Assembly: GCA_013399305.1 (NCBI GenBank)
Contig: VXAI01000310.1
Span: 694,901-758,900, forward strand
Length of the DNA stretch: 64,000 nucleotides
Direction: 5' to 3'
Source: Rostratula benghalensis
Lineage: Eukaryota > Chordata > Aves > Charadriiformes > Rostratulidae
Below the pieces are notes generated by a model. The model made no database searches. It was not told the DNA's origin and saw only the letters and a list, made by a program, of their open reading frames with translations. Position numbers and translations under genes: made by a program. Positions 22,801 through 37,800 of the stretch are shown here, piece by piece. Position 1 is the stretch's first letter. Each line of letters opens with the position of its first letter.

Positions 22801-25800
22801 TGGCTCCAAACTGAAATACCAGTTTGTATCAGCTGGAGAGTGTTTATGGTGAAAGTTTGTTGAGGCTTCGTTTTTATCATGAGTCTGCTCGTTACAGTGT
22901 AAGTTGCAAAGTTCTTTCTGAACACTCATATATCAGTTGTACAGATGAAAGCCATGTGGCCTTGTGGAGTCTTTCTAGTGTGGCTGAAGGGGTAAGAGGA
23001 GGTTCCAGGTCTCAGAACGTTTATAGCAGATTATTTATTTTTATGAGCTATTTAGGTGCTCTTAACACAGTTAAAAGCAAGAATTTAATGCATTTCTTTT
23101 GTTGAAGTGCTATGTTCTGTACTTTCTGTTCTGGTTAGACTTCTATTCCTTTCCCTTCTTTTTTTTTTTTTTTTTTTTTTAATCCCCAAAACCCAAACAT
23201 ATACCTTAAAAAAGCTATTTCAATAACTATATACTAAGAAAGCCATATCAAATGTACAAGTCAACCTAGAAAAAGATACACATTTTGAAGTTAGCAACTA
23301 AATATGCAGCAATATGTGGCTGATCATTCATTCCTCAGTATGGATTAGAATACTTTATTGTAAGAAACTGGCTGAATTCACATACTTTGAAGTTTGCTTA
23401 AAACTTTATTGTGAGGAGACAGAGTTAAGTATAACAAAATGTCATGGTTTTCAAATAATTTTAAAAAATATTAAACAACCTTGTATAACTCTATATGTAG
23501 TGTTATTTAGAGTGATAAAAAGCAAAATCATAGTAGAAGGTCATGGCACAGTACAGACTAAAAATTAAAATTTAATTTCTTACTGTTGATGAATTTGATT
23601 CTAGGACTATGTAGAGCAAAGCTTGCTAAATTAATTTTGCAGTACAGAAGAATATTTCTATGCTGATCTGTAAAAGGCATTCTAACTTGAAGACTTTTAC
23701 TTTAGGGTATAGACATAAAAAGCCCAAGCTTCCCTGTGAAATTTTTGCCAAGCTTTCTCATGCATATAGAGGAATCAAAAGTGCTTTTTTGTTTTGAATT
23801 GAACCCCACCAACTCAGTGCTGTGCCACTCCCACCTTGCCCTTCTCCCTCCTGTTTTATTATGAGATTTGAATGACATGAATCACGGAATTGTCAAGAGT
23901 TGGAAGGCACCTCCAGAGATCACCCAGTCCAACTTCCCTGCTAAAACAGGATTGCCCAGAGCACATTACTCAGGACTGCAGCCAGGTGGGTCTTGAAGGT
24001 CTCCAGAGAAGGGGATTCCACACCTCCCTGGACAGCCTGTTCCTGGGCTCTGTCACCCTCACCAGAGAGAAGCTTTTCCTTATATTCAAATGGAGCTTCC
24101 ATGAAAATATCTTGCTGTGTGTGAGAATAATACTGCATAATTAACAGTGGTTTCTAGTCCGTGAAATTAAAAAAATTAAGTCTTTGTAGCATTTTATATC
24201 CTTGGTAACTATTTTCAATTGTCTCTCCATGTATAAGGTGTTTTCTTATAGAAAGAGAAGAAATTTTCACTGAAACTGCAGAAACATCAGTGGTACACTG
24301 ACTCATTTAACAATTAGCCTTTTTACTCTTTCATATATTAGCTTGCAACACCATTAATAATTAGATCTGAATTGATGACTAGTTTATAGTTTCGTTATAT
24401 CATCCTTTTTTTTTTTAACATGAGATGACCAAAATGGAAAGCCAGTATCTGACTGATTTGTTTGTGATATCTTTGTGTACAGCAATCATAACTCAGGAAT
24501 GATACACTATGTTGATGTCTAACTGATATCTAGCTGTCTAGCTATTGTAGCTATTGAAGTTTTCACCTACTTACCCAATTTTGGAAAAACTGTACAAAAA
24601 ATAATGAAGAGAAAGAGAAACGCTGATTTTGGACAGAGACTAGAAGAGAAAAATCTGTTGTATAAGGGGACAGCCTGGTGAAGTGAAGGAGAGCAAGTCA
24701 GCTGAGAAAGCAGGAACTGTGTAGCTGGAGTTTAGGCCATGTGGAAAAGTTTAATTCCTAGTTTGTTGAATTGCTAAATATGATACTGAACAGGTTCTAA
24801 ACAATGTATCTTTTTCCCCCCAATAATTTAAAGCACAAGGAATTTTCTAAACTATTGCACAGCATTTTTACTCTTTTTTTTAAGTAGAAAACCCCAAAAG
24901 GCAAAAAACCCCACAAACAAACAAACAAACAAAAACATACAAAAAGAACCCAAGCAAAATCCTCAAACCAGATAAAGAAAAACCTCTGTGTTTTCTCCAA
25001 ATGAAACAATAAATCACACTCCCCCAACCTAAAAAAATGTTCCTAGTATAGCAATACAATAGGAGCATCCTTCTGTCATGACAGATGTTAAGTAAACAAA
25101 TGTAGAATATATCTGTTGCTTGCAGGAGCTTGTATGAATGACAGCATGCTGGAGCTTCTGCTGTATTGATGGGACTGAAGAAAGGAGGGTTGTACATGCA
25201 GAAGAACACATGTACACAGCCTGAGAAACACTCCATTCCAAGCGGGAAGAAAAATAGCTGTTTCTATTCCCAAAATTCCAACATCATGGTAATAACTGAG
25301 AGGTGGTAGGACAGCTCATGCAACTGGAAGTAATGGACAGATACAGGCTATCCAGGAAAGACAGGCAGGGAAGTCCAGAAGGGGCTGTCCATGATGTGAA
25401 GGAGTAGCTTGTAGGTTCAGGTGAGAGGAGGGCCACAAAATGTGACACCAGTAGGCGTGTGCTGCAGACCACCAATCAGGGTGACAAAGTGCTTCATGTA
25501 CTTTAAACAACTTAAGAAAGTCTCTGGATTGCTGACTCTGGTTCTCATGAGTCTTCGCTCTACCTAATATCTGCTAGAAGGGCCATAAAGTAGGACATAA
25601 GCAATTGCGTACATTCTGGAAAACACGAGGGATAACTGATGAAGGTAGGTCCTGGATGGGCCATCCAGGGCTCACGCACAGCTTGATGTGTTACTCACAC
25701 ATCAGGAAGAACTGATTTGAAGACATACTAAACAAAAGCAGTATTGGTTATGGTGATCAGATCAGGGTCCTGAAGGGTCTGAGAAAGGCGGGTAGCCTAG

Positions 25801-28800
25801 TGCACACCCCAGACATTGGTAGAGAATATTTTGTCTTATTCAGGGAACTGGTTGGTGAGGTGCCATAGGAAACAGCTCTGGAGGATAGAGGAGTTCAGGA
25901 AAGCTGATGTGTCTTCCTAGTGTCCCTGGCAACGATACAGGCTGGGGGCTGACATCTAGGGAGCAACTTTGTAGAGATGGAGGGGACACTGGAAGACAGC
26001 AACCAGAGCACAAGCCAGCAGTGTGCCCTGGCAGCAGAGAGAGTCAAAAGGACCAACAAGGAGGGCTTTTATAAGCAGTAGTGCAGCCACTAGCTTGGGG
26101 AAAATGAGTGTTGCCTTCTGTTCAGTGCTTTGTTAAAAGCATTTAAATACTGCATCCAAGTTTTCTCCCTTTCTTTTCCTACTATACAAGAAAAAAGTAG
26201 ATGAAAATAAGCAGGCTTAGCAGTAATCATCAAGATGGTCAAGGGCTTGTTCAGTTCTTGAGAGGACAGGTGAGTTGGACTTACTCAGCCTGGAGAGGGA
26301 TGCCTTCTGTGGTGCAGGACAAACCGCAGCATCCCATCAACAGCGAGGTTATCAAGAAAGCAGGGCCAGGGTGTTCAGAGTGCTGGATTGCAGAAGGGTG
26401 AGAGATGGTGAGTATCCATTGAAACAGAATGGGGGGCACAGTTCAGACTGAATATAAGGAGAAACCTTTTCCCCCATGAGGACAACCCAGCAGAGGCTCA
26501 GTGAAGCTGTGCAACCTCCATCCTTGAATGTTTTCAAGATCTGACTGGATAAAGCCCTCAGCAACCTGGTCGGATCACATAGCTGACCCTGTTCTGAGCA
26601 GCACCTCCTGAGGTCCTGTCCAACCTGAGTTAGTCCATGATGCCCTGACCACCATGGAAGTGGGCATAGACTGTGGGCCCACTTTAATTTGTGGGTCCAA
26701 TGAGGTAAGATTTCCTCACACCTGCTCCTTCCCAGGCTGAGAATTATGACAGGTCACTGCTTGATGTCTGCACTCCTGTTGAGTACCACCTGCAAAGCAG
26801 TGATCTGTTGAAACAAGCTGTGTTTTAGTCTAACTGTTAACTGACAGTTGTTACATAGACTTCAGGTACGTGTACAGATACTGATATAGAAGTAACCTTG
26901 GGAGGAAGGGAATTCAGAATTAAAATCTCAGTGTGCCCTGCATGCCAGACTGCAAAAACTAAACAAATAACTGCTTATCTGTGGGAGTAATTTACTTTAA
27001 ACAAAATTGTACAGTCTCCTGTATATTTTCTAGGTTTTATAATATATATTGCTATGTTCACAGGTTAAGTTTCCTCAACACTGCTAAATATTACATATTC
27101 AGCAGTAGTGCATACATAAATTGGTTAAGATGAGCAATTCCAGTAAAAAGCTATAACCACTATTTAAGCAAATCTTGTTTAAAAATTCTCGCTCTAAGAT
27201 TGCAGCAAGCTGGCTGTGCCAGACATTCAGGGGCAGATCAACCTCACAGGAGTGGAAAGCTGAAGTACTGGAATTCTTGAAAAATGCATTTTTTAAGAGA
27301 AAATAATACAAGAGGAGCAAAAAAAAGTCACTGAAAGTGCTGGGAAGAAAAGAGAGTAGCTACTGCTTAGGGCATGTAATTTTTTTTTCTGTGGCTAGCA
27401 GGGGTTTTTTTGTTGTTGTTGTGGGATAGCAGCTCAGAGTGATTTAGAGGGTTTTTTTTTCAGTTGAGTTTTGTGGGTTTTTTACCTTATCAGACAAAAG
27501 GATAATTTTCTCTGTGGGAAAGCATAATTGCATTCAGGAGTCAGATAATCCTCCAAATTAATCTTTGATGGCAGTCACATAACATTTGAGAAAATAAATG
27601 GGCTAGGAAAATAAAGTACTTCTGACAAATCTTGTATTTACCCATAATAAAAATGTTTGATTATAACCTCCTGTCTGCAATATGCATCTCTGGATAGTCT
27701 CACTCCTGTTCTCTTGCCATCCCTCCTCTCTCCCTATTTTATTATGTCAGACTATAAAGTACATTCTTCTCCGCGGGTAATATTGGATAGCTAGGAAACA
27801 GTCATAGATATACTTTCACAGAAGTTAGTCTTTGGGAGTTTACAGATACGCTCCCTGTATGCTCCTTGTGTAGGCATCGGAAAGGTTCCATATGCCTTGG
27901 TGAAAAAAATGCCAATATCAAATAAAGTAAGGCATTGATATTTCTGTTTGGACAGTACAGTGCAATTACATCCTCTTTTTCTGAAAATACATGCAAGCCT
28001 CTCCTTGTTTTTTTCAAATATTTTCCCTCTTTTGGGGTCCCTAACATCATATAGGTTCATTCTGGGACATGGGAAAGCTAAATTATCCTTTTCTAATGAG
28101 GGCCAGCTGGTGGTCTTGGAAGATCCTCTGCAGTTCTGTTCCTAATTGGATACATTTGTGCTCCTTTATCTTTTTTTTTTTTTTTTTTTCCCCCTCTTGG
28201 TGGTGGTTTTGTTTGGTGTTGGGTTTTTTTCTTCTTTGTTTTAACAGCTTCTTTTGAAGGTTTAATAATGATGCAAAATAATAAGGTAAATAAAAACAGG
28301 GCATTTTTTTCTCCAGTTAGTAAAAGTTGTTAAGTTGAACAGTTGGGAAGATAGTATAAAATGTTGCTAGGGAAATTAATCTTTCAATACAATAACACAT
28401 AGTCTGACTTTTTAAAGATGAAAAAGAATATAGGTTTATCTGCAAATGAAATATCCTTTTGCACACAGCACAGAAATGCCAAAGCCATATTTGACTTCTG
28501 CAGATATAGAAGTAATTTGCTTAATTTATCCAAATTACAAATCACAAGATTTCTACTTCTGAAAATGACTCTTTGGTGTTCTGGGCTTGCAGCTGTTGCC
28601 TGTGGAGAAATGCATTTTTACACTGTACATGCTAGCTACAGCACATGCATTCAATATCCAGCTTGATGGGAAAACGCTGTTGCATGTTTTCAGTGCCTGC
28701 AAATGGCTTTAACGTTCTGATCTCATACAAATGTGATTTGGAACATTATTTCATCATAAAGTTAATGTGTGAAGATTAATTTCATTAGACTGTAATTTGA

Positions 28801-31800
28801 TTTTAAAACAGGTGTGTGACAAAAGTATTTCTGTTTGGAAAGACTGTCAAACACTCAGTGAAAGCGTAAATAAATGCAACTTAATATAATATTTTTTTCT
28901 TTCCTCTACACTGCCAGCACTTGGTTAGAGGCAGAACCAAGAGGTATCATTTCAGTACTTTCCTGTGAGGGTTATATTGCCTTAAGAGGTTTGCATTGAA
29001 TGGCAATAAATGAAAGGAATGAGGCAGTTCTCATTTTCAGAGTTTGTCCTTAAATCTGAAATGAAAAAATACCCTGTAGCAAGCTTCTTAATAGGCCATG
29101 TCTTATAACCAAATTATATTGGATTTTTTTTTTTCTGAATTAAAGTAATAATAACAGTAAAAAAATACAGTCAGACCTATTATAAGTGGTGGAAAAGGAC
29201 CAGAACATTTCAATTTATATCCAGACATTCAGCAGTTTCTCAAAATAAAATCTGGCTATAATTGAGTGAAATGTTGTTTGTGTAAAATTTTAGGTTGGCA
29301 GATTAGTTTAGTATTCTGATTGTCTTGATGAATTAGAAAATGCCTGAAATAATAGGCAAGGCTATAATAGGTAATAGAATAAATACCTGTTCAGAGCACT
29401 GTATCCAAGAGGGAAAGGTTAAAAAGATTAATGAAGTATAAGGGATTAGACTTCAGGAGCTTAAAAAAGATTTAGGTTTTATATACTTGTGCATAAATAT
29501 TGGCATATTTTTAATATATATGTATTTATATACCTACATATAAACCGAATCAACAGCACAGGTTCTTGTAAAAAGCCAATCTAATTGTGGATTTATTAAC
29601 TGGGGATTAAATTACTCAATTTGCAGTGCTCATGACTTGCTGGGAAAAAGAATTTAATATTTCTTTTAATGAGCAGACAAGCTGTGGAAAGTTCAGAGGA
29701 TGGTAGCAAGAATAATAAAGGCACTAGAAACTATCAGTAAAGGATGACAAAGTCTCATGCAATAAACACTTCTGTTACAAATTTTAAGTTTGTATGTTTT
29801 GGTGGATCTTTTTTAATCCACTGGTTTTTCTCATCCATCCTTGTAGAAATATTGTGTCTTCCCATTGCAAAAGCAAGAATTGGGATAAATTTGAGTAGAC
29901 TTTGAGTGTCATTATATGAGTTACTAAGAAAGGCAGTAAAATCTGTCACTGGTGGTCTTAATTGGGATAAATGTTTATTTCAGCTCCCTGCATTCAGGCC
30001 AACCTTATAGGTCCTCTGAATGTGCTTTCTAGCCTTATCCTCATGAATGACTGCGGACACAGAAGGTGAAGTACCTGAACAACATGTAGGTCCCCTTAAA
30101 CGAGGGCTGGCTAATATGTAACAATACTTTCTTCTAGATTTATTTTGCACTTCATACTGTTTCTTCTTCAGCAACAACTCTTCTCCAACTTTGCAATTTC
30201 TAACCAACTCAAGCACATAAGTAAATGTGATGCTTTGGGGTGGGTTTTTTTGATAGGACTTAGCACTGACTTTGTAAGGACTTAAAAGTGCTTTTTCTGT
30301 GAATGCTGCTGTGTTATGCTGTGTTGTGTTGGCAGCGAGATTTTTATCTAGCAAAGATTACAAAATATCATAAGTTTAGTTATATAGCTGTTTGTTATTA
30401 GTGTTCAGTTTTCATCTCAATGGCTTTTTGAAAATGTACACAACAACTGTAAGGTTTATATATGCCTAGTAAGAAATAAGTTTAAAACTTTCAACATGAG
30501 TTTACAAGGTTGTTTTTTGCTTATTGGAAAGTATCTGATAATCTAGTTATCCTCCTAGTGGTTTTCGACGTTCTTACTTTTTAAGAAACGGAAGTTTCTG
30601 TGATAATATATTTTACAGGACATAGTGAAAGAGACAGTTGAAGCATTTTAAACATTTCTTCAAGTGAAAAATGAGATTACTTATTTAGCATAGATAAAGT
30701 AGACAAATAGTATTTGCACCTGCATAGTTAAGAAGACAAAAGGGTATTTTATACAAATATGTATATCTTCCTTAAGTTGTTCTTTTGGTTTGGTTTTGGG
30801 GTTGGTTGGTTGTTGGTGGTTTTTTGTGGTATCTGCCTTGAATAATGGATTCTACTGTCCTTAGGATGTATTAATACATAACACTTTGCTGAACTTCCTT
30901 TACTACTGCTGGTGCTGAGAATTTTGTGAGAGAAAACTCACTAGGAAAGAATTTGTGTTTGAGGAGAAGGTTTTATATGCATAATTTTTATTTCAGGTTA
31001 ATTAAATGTCTATTAAGAATGTAAATGCTTTTATGAGATAGGTCAGTACAAGTTTTGTGACAATGTAGACTTTCTGTTTTAGTGATTCAGCTTAAAGAGA
31101 ATCACAAAATGTTAATGAAAACCAGAGGAGAAGAAAACAAAACTTTAAAAAAAGGGAAAATATTGATGTTTGTTTAATATGCAGTAAACTAAGAATACTG
31201 CATCTTAGATAGGTGAGATGAATTGGCCTAATAAGCCTATTATTTTGTTTCTGGCATGGAACTGTAACTTTTACATGTTCCTGCTCTTACCTTGCATGCT
31301 TTTTGAGTAATGAGCTAAAAGTAGGAGTGAAAAAGAGAGTAAAAGAAAGCATAAGTAAGCATAAGTAAGGACAGGGGGAGATGCTCCCTGTTTTATTTGA
31401 AGATTAAGTTAATTTGCAGATAGTTTTGTAGGATTCCGTTGGGTTTTTTCTTAATAGATTACGTTAACCCATTACTCAGTCAACACACTATTGATGATTT
31501 ATCAGTTGGTTATAAAATGAGGTGGCTATTGGAAGGCTGCTATGATTTGCTCTTGGCAAGGTGAAGAATGGCTAATGTTAAAATGCCAATGAGTTTCTCA
31601 ACAATAAAACTTCTTTCCATGCTTTATCACTATCATTGATCAAAAAAGAAGGAAAACCTAACACATGCACAGGCTGCTTTCTATAGAGTCTTTCCTGTGC
31701 TTAATAAAATTTGTGTGATGACATTTTTCCATCTACCGATTTGCCACCTTGTCTTTGTTGGTAGGAGATCAGCCACATCCATGATGATACCCAAACAATT

Positions 31801-34800
31801 TAATTTTTCCTTATGTCTTAGGCACTGAGTAATCTTCTGCAGGGTTTTTGCAAATCCCTAACTTTTTCCTCTCTGAAGTTTTCACTGAGAATTAGTAAAA
31901 AAAATTTTTTTTAAGTTCTATTAGAATGAAAACAGTTTTTCCCTTTCTTCTGTGTGAAGTTAAATGTAAGCAAACTTTCCATTTCCTGATTACTAACATC
32001 CTTTTCCCTTTGGGGTGGAAAATGGTTAGATTTGTTTTCTATTGACAAGATACTAGTAGTGCTTATGGCATCTCTAATGCATTTGTCTTGAAGCATTAGA
32101 AAAATTGTTTTGCCCCGTAGGTGATGTGGGCTTAATTCAGGAAATAAATGCTCTCTGGTAACAATTCTATATCCTTATTAGTCTGTGTGCATCAAATGGA
32201 ACAGAACAAGATGAATGATATCTGTACCAAGGAAGATTAGAACAATCTGTCTTGCAGGAAAAAGAGACAGTTTGGTTGGTGTTAGCTGGGAGATTGTATG
32301 CTTTGCCTGATCACTGTAAAGAAATAAATGCAGTGGTTTACGAAGAGCAGATTTTAATAGCTATTTCTAACTTGCAAGCGCTACCAGCAAAAGATGCAAA
32401 CCAGACTGATTGCTCCAGTTCTACCAGGGGTTTTGCTGGGCAATATCTGTGACTGTTACGTATCATTGTGAATGCAGCTTGCTTAGGTAAAACTTTTATT
32501 TTGCTTGGAATCACAGAATCACAGACTATCAGGGATTGGAAGGGACCTTGAAAGATCATCTAGTCCAATCCCCCTGCCAGAGCAGGAACACCTAGATCAG
32601 GTCACACAGGAACACGTCCAAAAGGTTTTGAATGTCTCCAGAAAAGGAGACTCCAACACCTCTCTGGGCAGCCCATCTTTGGAGGTGTGCTACAGCTAAC
32701 CCTTACACCCCTAGGCTTAGCTTGTTAGGGGTATTTAACTGACTTCAAAGGAGAAAGCCTTCTGAAGCTGCCTACATTAACACTATGCATTTTCCACAGT
32801 TTCTTCCTTCTCAGCAGCACAAACCTACCATTTAGTCTTGTACTGTTAAGTCCACCAAAGATGAATCTGGCCATTTCCTTGTTTTTCTATGAAATACTAT
32901 TTCTTGAATGCTAAGATTAAAAAAAAAAAAAAAGTGTGTGGGGCAGGGAAGAAGAGCCTTGTATGGAACAGAACGTGTAAGAGCCCAGGAAGTACAATGG
33001 ATAAGTAAAGAGATTTTTATGCCTACTTTAATTCCATAACAAAAGCGGTGTAAAGAGAGCCACAGTAATTTTGCAGGTCAGAAATGGATAGAAAGAAACA
33101 TCACATTCACAGGTTTTGTTGGTATTATGACACACCTCATACTGCAGTATCCTTTTACAGCCATTTCTTCTGGTTATCATTTTTGATTCAATACTCTCAG
33201 TCTTTATTTCTTTTTTTAGAAAACAGGTTTATGGGGCACACATGGAGTGTACCTAGAGGCATTATTTGGGGATGAAAATAGCAAACTGAATAATTCTTAC
33301 TTATTCAAATATTAATCAGATTTCAAAATTACTTGATACTGTAATGTTAACTCCTTAAACTGCTTGATCTACTCTACTATTCCTAGAACATGGATACCCA
33401 TTTTTCACGTAGCTTACTATCCAATAACTTTGGTTTGTCTTTATAGAGCTTGTATAAAAGTTCTGAGAATTCTGAACACAGATAACAGTACCTCACAACT
33501 TTGCTCGCTGTGTAGATAAGATTATTAACTGCAGGTGGAGGACACCCTCCTTCACTCTGTTGCAGAGGCTACATGGCTGATGCATGGAAATAGTGGGTTA
33601 CTGACAAGAAATCTGACTTTCAAGCTACAGTCCATTGGATTGCCCCTCTCCTTTGCACAGCCTAAAATGGATTTAGGTGCTTTTGATGTTACTTTCTTTT
33701 CATATGGCATGTAATTCCAGTAATTTACTGACAACAACAGGAATATTTTTTTTCTATACAGTTTACATTCTGACTTGAGGCGGGCTAATATTGTTAGATG
33801 TCTTTCTTTTCATGATAGTTCTTAGCTCAGAAATATTTTGTAATTTGTCCTTCCGCTTAGAAGCTTATAAAAATTGAGTTTTCTTTTTAGGGAGTGTAGT
33901 TTCTTGCAGTGCTAATAATTTTAATTGCTCTGTGTACTTGATGTGAAAAATATTTGCAAACAAGCTTTGAAGCAGCAGGGTAATAATTCAAGTCTGATTT
34001 ATTTTAACTGTTTGATCTAGAGGCCCATTTCTGGGCACTTCTGTGTGCATGCTGGTCTTAGAACCAAGCAGACAGTGCATAATTATTACATGTTATCATC
34101 TCCGTATTGCTCTCTGGTGGTTTACAGTGGAGGTGTAAACATAGGTATCACTATTCTATTTTCCATTTATTTTTGCTAAAGAACCATTTGCAGTAGCTTC
34201 TGGTTTTGCACATTGATGGGGAAGGATGACACCTCGGACGAGCCATATAAGGCTTTAGTCTTTTATCTGCATATGAAACGTCAGGTGCGTTGCTGCTGCA
34301 AGTGATTTGTGCAGTTACTCAGCTATATTACCCACACACCAACTTTTGTATGTGTTCTTAAGTGATCTGCAGATTTTTGTTTGTGTGACTGTCACATTTT
34401 CGAAAAATTAAGCCTTATTTTCATTGTGCCTCTGAGTACTCAGAAATTAATAATTGTTCAAGGAAAACTTTCAGAGTCTCTGACAATTGAAAAACTGTGA
34501 GTGAAAATAACTTTCTTTTATAGACCTAGTAGACAGGGTCTCTAACAGATGTGCAAGAGATTAGCCTGTGACAAAAGTGGAAGTTATTCCAACAGTTTCT
34601 TCCTGTTTTTCTTTTCTTAGATTTAGATAGTGAGTTTCAGAACTTAGGCAGAGATGCTGTACATTTATGTGGGTGATAATTCCTTCTAAAGTAGAAGAAT
34701 TCCTTTTCTCTCTGAATATCTGTTTACCAGTCTGCCAGCAAAATCATGTCTTAGAGATGGTGACATGAAATACAGTTCCCTAAATAGGGGTTACTGCCAC

Positions 34801-37800
34801 AACCACACTCAAGCCAAATGTTTGTTCTGCCCAGTCTTTTAGAGGAATTGAGGAAAACAGTGGATCTGCCAGGACAGCTATTAAATACATCTGGTTGCAA
34901 ACAGAGGTTTTAGCCAGGAGTGGTTACTATGTCTTTCTCTCTCCAGATAAATCTTGCCCTGCACAAAACACCTCAAAGAAATTGTGTGTAATACAGTGGA
35001 CGCTTTGCACTGACTCTGCTTTCCATTTCTGTTGAGGCTTTGTACAGCACCCTGCATCCCGTTGGTTTTGCCTTGTGCGTCACCTTAATACAAAAACCAA
35101 AGTAGCAACTGTTCATTCCTACAGCCTCTGAATGTCAAAAAGAAGGACATAAAGAAAGAGAGGAAAAAAGCTAAGAGCCTAAAGTATCAGAAATGTCTGA
35201 TTTATCTACTAGTGCTGATGTCACTTGTAATCCAGGGAGGGCTGCTTATTTTTTTGCAAGTTGTCAAAGTTGATTAAGTTATTTCAGATGAGAATTTTCT
35301 CCCACTAGATTTTAATCAATGAAATGATGGTATAAAATGCTCTTTTCTGTGGTTTGACATCATTGTGACAGTCTGAAGAATAATCAATAGAAATGATAAG
35401 GATGGTTACCACTGACTAGTTTATTAGCATTATCAGTTTCACAGTGACTGACCTTTTCCCTCTCTGCCTCACTTCTCTTCAGCTGTCATGTTTCATTTTG
35501 TCAGATTGATTTCCTTTTACTCTTACAGTCGGTATGTGGGAGACTTCAAATGCTAATCAGCCCTTACAGTTTCTCACACGGTGTTGAGAAACCACTAGCT
35601 GTATTTAAAAAAAAAAATAGGAAAGTTATTTCTAATTGAGCCCTCCTGTGAGTGTTATAAAATCTAAAAGGTCACTTGTTACTATTACCCATTTTATTTT
35701 GAAATTGCTAAACTTAAATTTTAAAATTACATATCAACACGACCACTAAAGAAGTTGCTACTTTCATTTTAGAAAAATCTGTTAATTTTTGAATTAAACT
35801 CACAGAAGTTTGTGTAGACAAGCAGACAGTGCATTAATTATGAAATTAATTGTACTTGTATAGGTGTCTCTAAAACACGGTCTGATTGTTGTAAGTCATG
35901 ATTTCTCAACAGTAACAGAAAATCATGCTTGGATGTGTACCCATGCATCCACGTTACTTCAGCTCCCGTGTGCCACGCACAGCAACCTGTCTGGAAAAAC
36001 TACAGCAGCTCCCTTCCTCCCATGGCAAATCTGCACCTGAGAGTCTTTACGTGACCATGCTTGCATAAAAGCAAATAGTCCCTACTGAATTTTTTATGGC
36101 TATGTAGAGGAGAGGCTTATGTGTTTAAAGTTAAATAGAATTCATTCCCTAAGACATGGCACTTAGTTGGTGAATTGTTGTTCACCTGGTGTGTATGGTG
36201 TGCACCTGTGGCTTACCTCTTTAATCAACTTCTCCCATCAGTGAGATTTGCCATACATAAGCTACAGCATGCCTCTGCTAGATTTGAATGATACACTTTT
36301 TTTTTTTTTAATCTTACCACCTGTGAAGTCTTATGTGTGAAGTTATGGTTTCCAGTAAAGTGAACACCTACTGTTCATAATTCTTGCTTCTGATCTGCCA
36401 TAATTGGAAAAGAGGTTGTCTTAACAAGTCATTGCAAAATAAGTCCTAAGGGAGTAGGACTTGGCCTTTGTCATAAAATCTGGATGGTAGTAGGGCAAAA
36501 GTCTTCTCCACCCCTTCAGTTCCCCAGTGTGGCTGGCATTTTCAATAGAACACATGTGGAGGAAAATAAGACACAATTACTAAAAAATTAACAGCTGAAA
36601 ATGGGATATTGATTTGAACAACAGTCAAACATGATTTGGTTTTCTGTCTTTCATCTAATTTGGAATCATCTTTTGTGGTGGACTTCTGAGTCTTTCCCTA
36701 GGGAGATCTGCTTTCAAATGCTGACTTGCTTAAGGTTAACGTAATCTTAATAGTTTCATCTTATGATCTGCAGATATCATATCACTTTTTGTTCAGTGTA
36801 ATATCAGTCTGTCCTGGTTGTTCAAAACTGTCAGAGCTCAAGATGCTCATTCAGATTAGCACGTTAACTGGATAAGCACAAGGACATTGCCACTGAGTTT
36901 TTCTAAACTGGATAAGCACAAGGACATTGCCACTGAATTTTTCTAAATTTTGAACAATTAAGGAATGTAAAAGTTGCCTTAGAATCTGCTTAGGTGCTTA
37001 ATTTTGCAATTTAGAGCAAAATTAAATTTAAATGCATACACTCTTTTAGTGTCAAGAACTTTGCTCAAAAACTTATTTAGCTGCTTGGGTGTTGGGTCGG
37101 GACAGGGTAGGTAGGTGCCCTGCTTTATGCCTTCTCTGTTAGAGTCTGCCAGAGGGGTGTTCCCCACTGTGCTGGACACACGTTGCTGGGACCCATACGT
37201 GGAAGGTGTCAGCAGCATTGACCCATGTCATTCAGCAGTGCAGTAGCTAAGGTGCTCTCTAAAAAGAGCTCAGGTATACTCCAAACGGATTTTTCTACAA
37301 TTATTCCTGTAAGCTTAAGTTGCAGGGAAACCATTTGTTGTGGGATAGCTTTATGCATTACTGTTGCTCAGTTTTCCCTTTCATTTTCCTTAAGGAAAGC
37401 TTGGAATCCCATGAAGTCAGTGGGGAATTTCCCTGGAACGCTCTGACTAAATCCCTTCGTTATGCCACTGCAGTCCAACAGCTACAGTGCTATAGTCTTT
37501 TGTTTTGGCAAGATGAAACTATGTCAAGTGACTGAATTGATCTTGGAAATGGAAAGCAAGAATGAGGATTTTTTTCAGAATAAATGAGGACAGAACAAAG
37601 GGCATTCCTTGTACCTGGGAGAAGTATTCCTGCATTTTTAGTAAGATTGCATAGGTTCAGAGAGATATTGGAGCACATTCAGTCATGTTTGTGTGTTGTT
37701 ATTAGATTTTCTCCATGTCACTTATGACTAATAAAGATGGATTTAAAAAACTTCTGCAGCAGTACTGTAGATTACTTAGCATCCCTAAAAACATCTCAGT

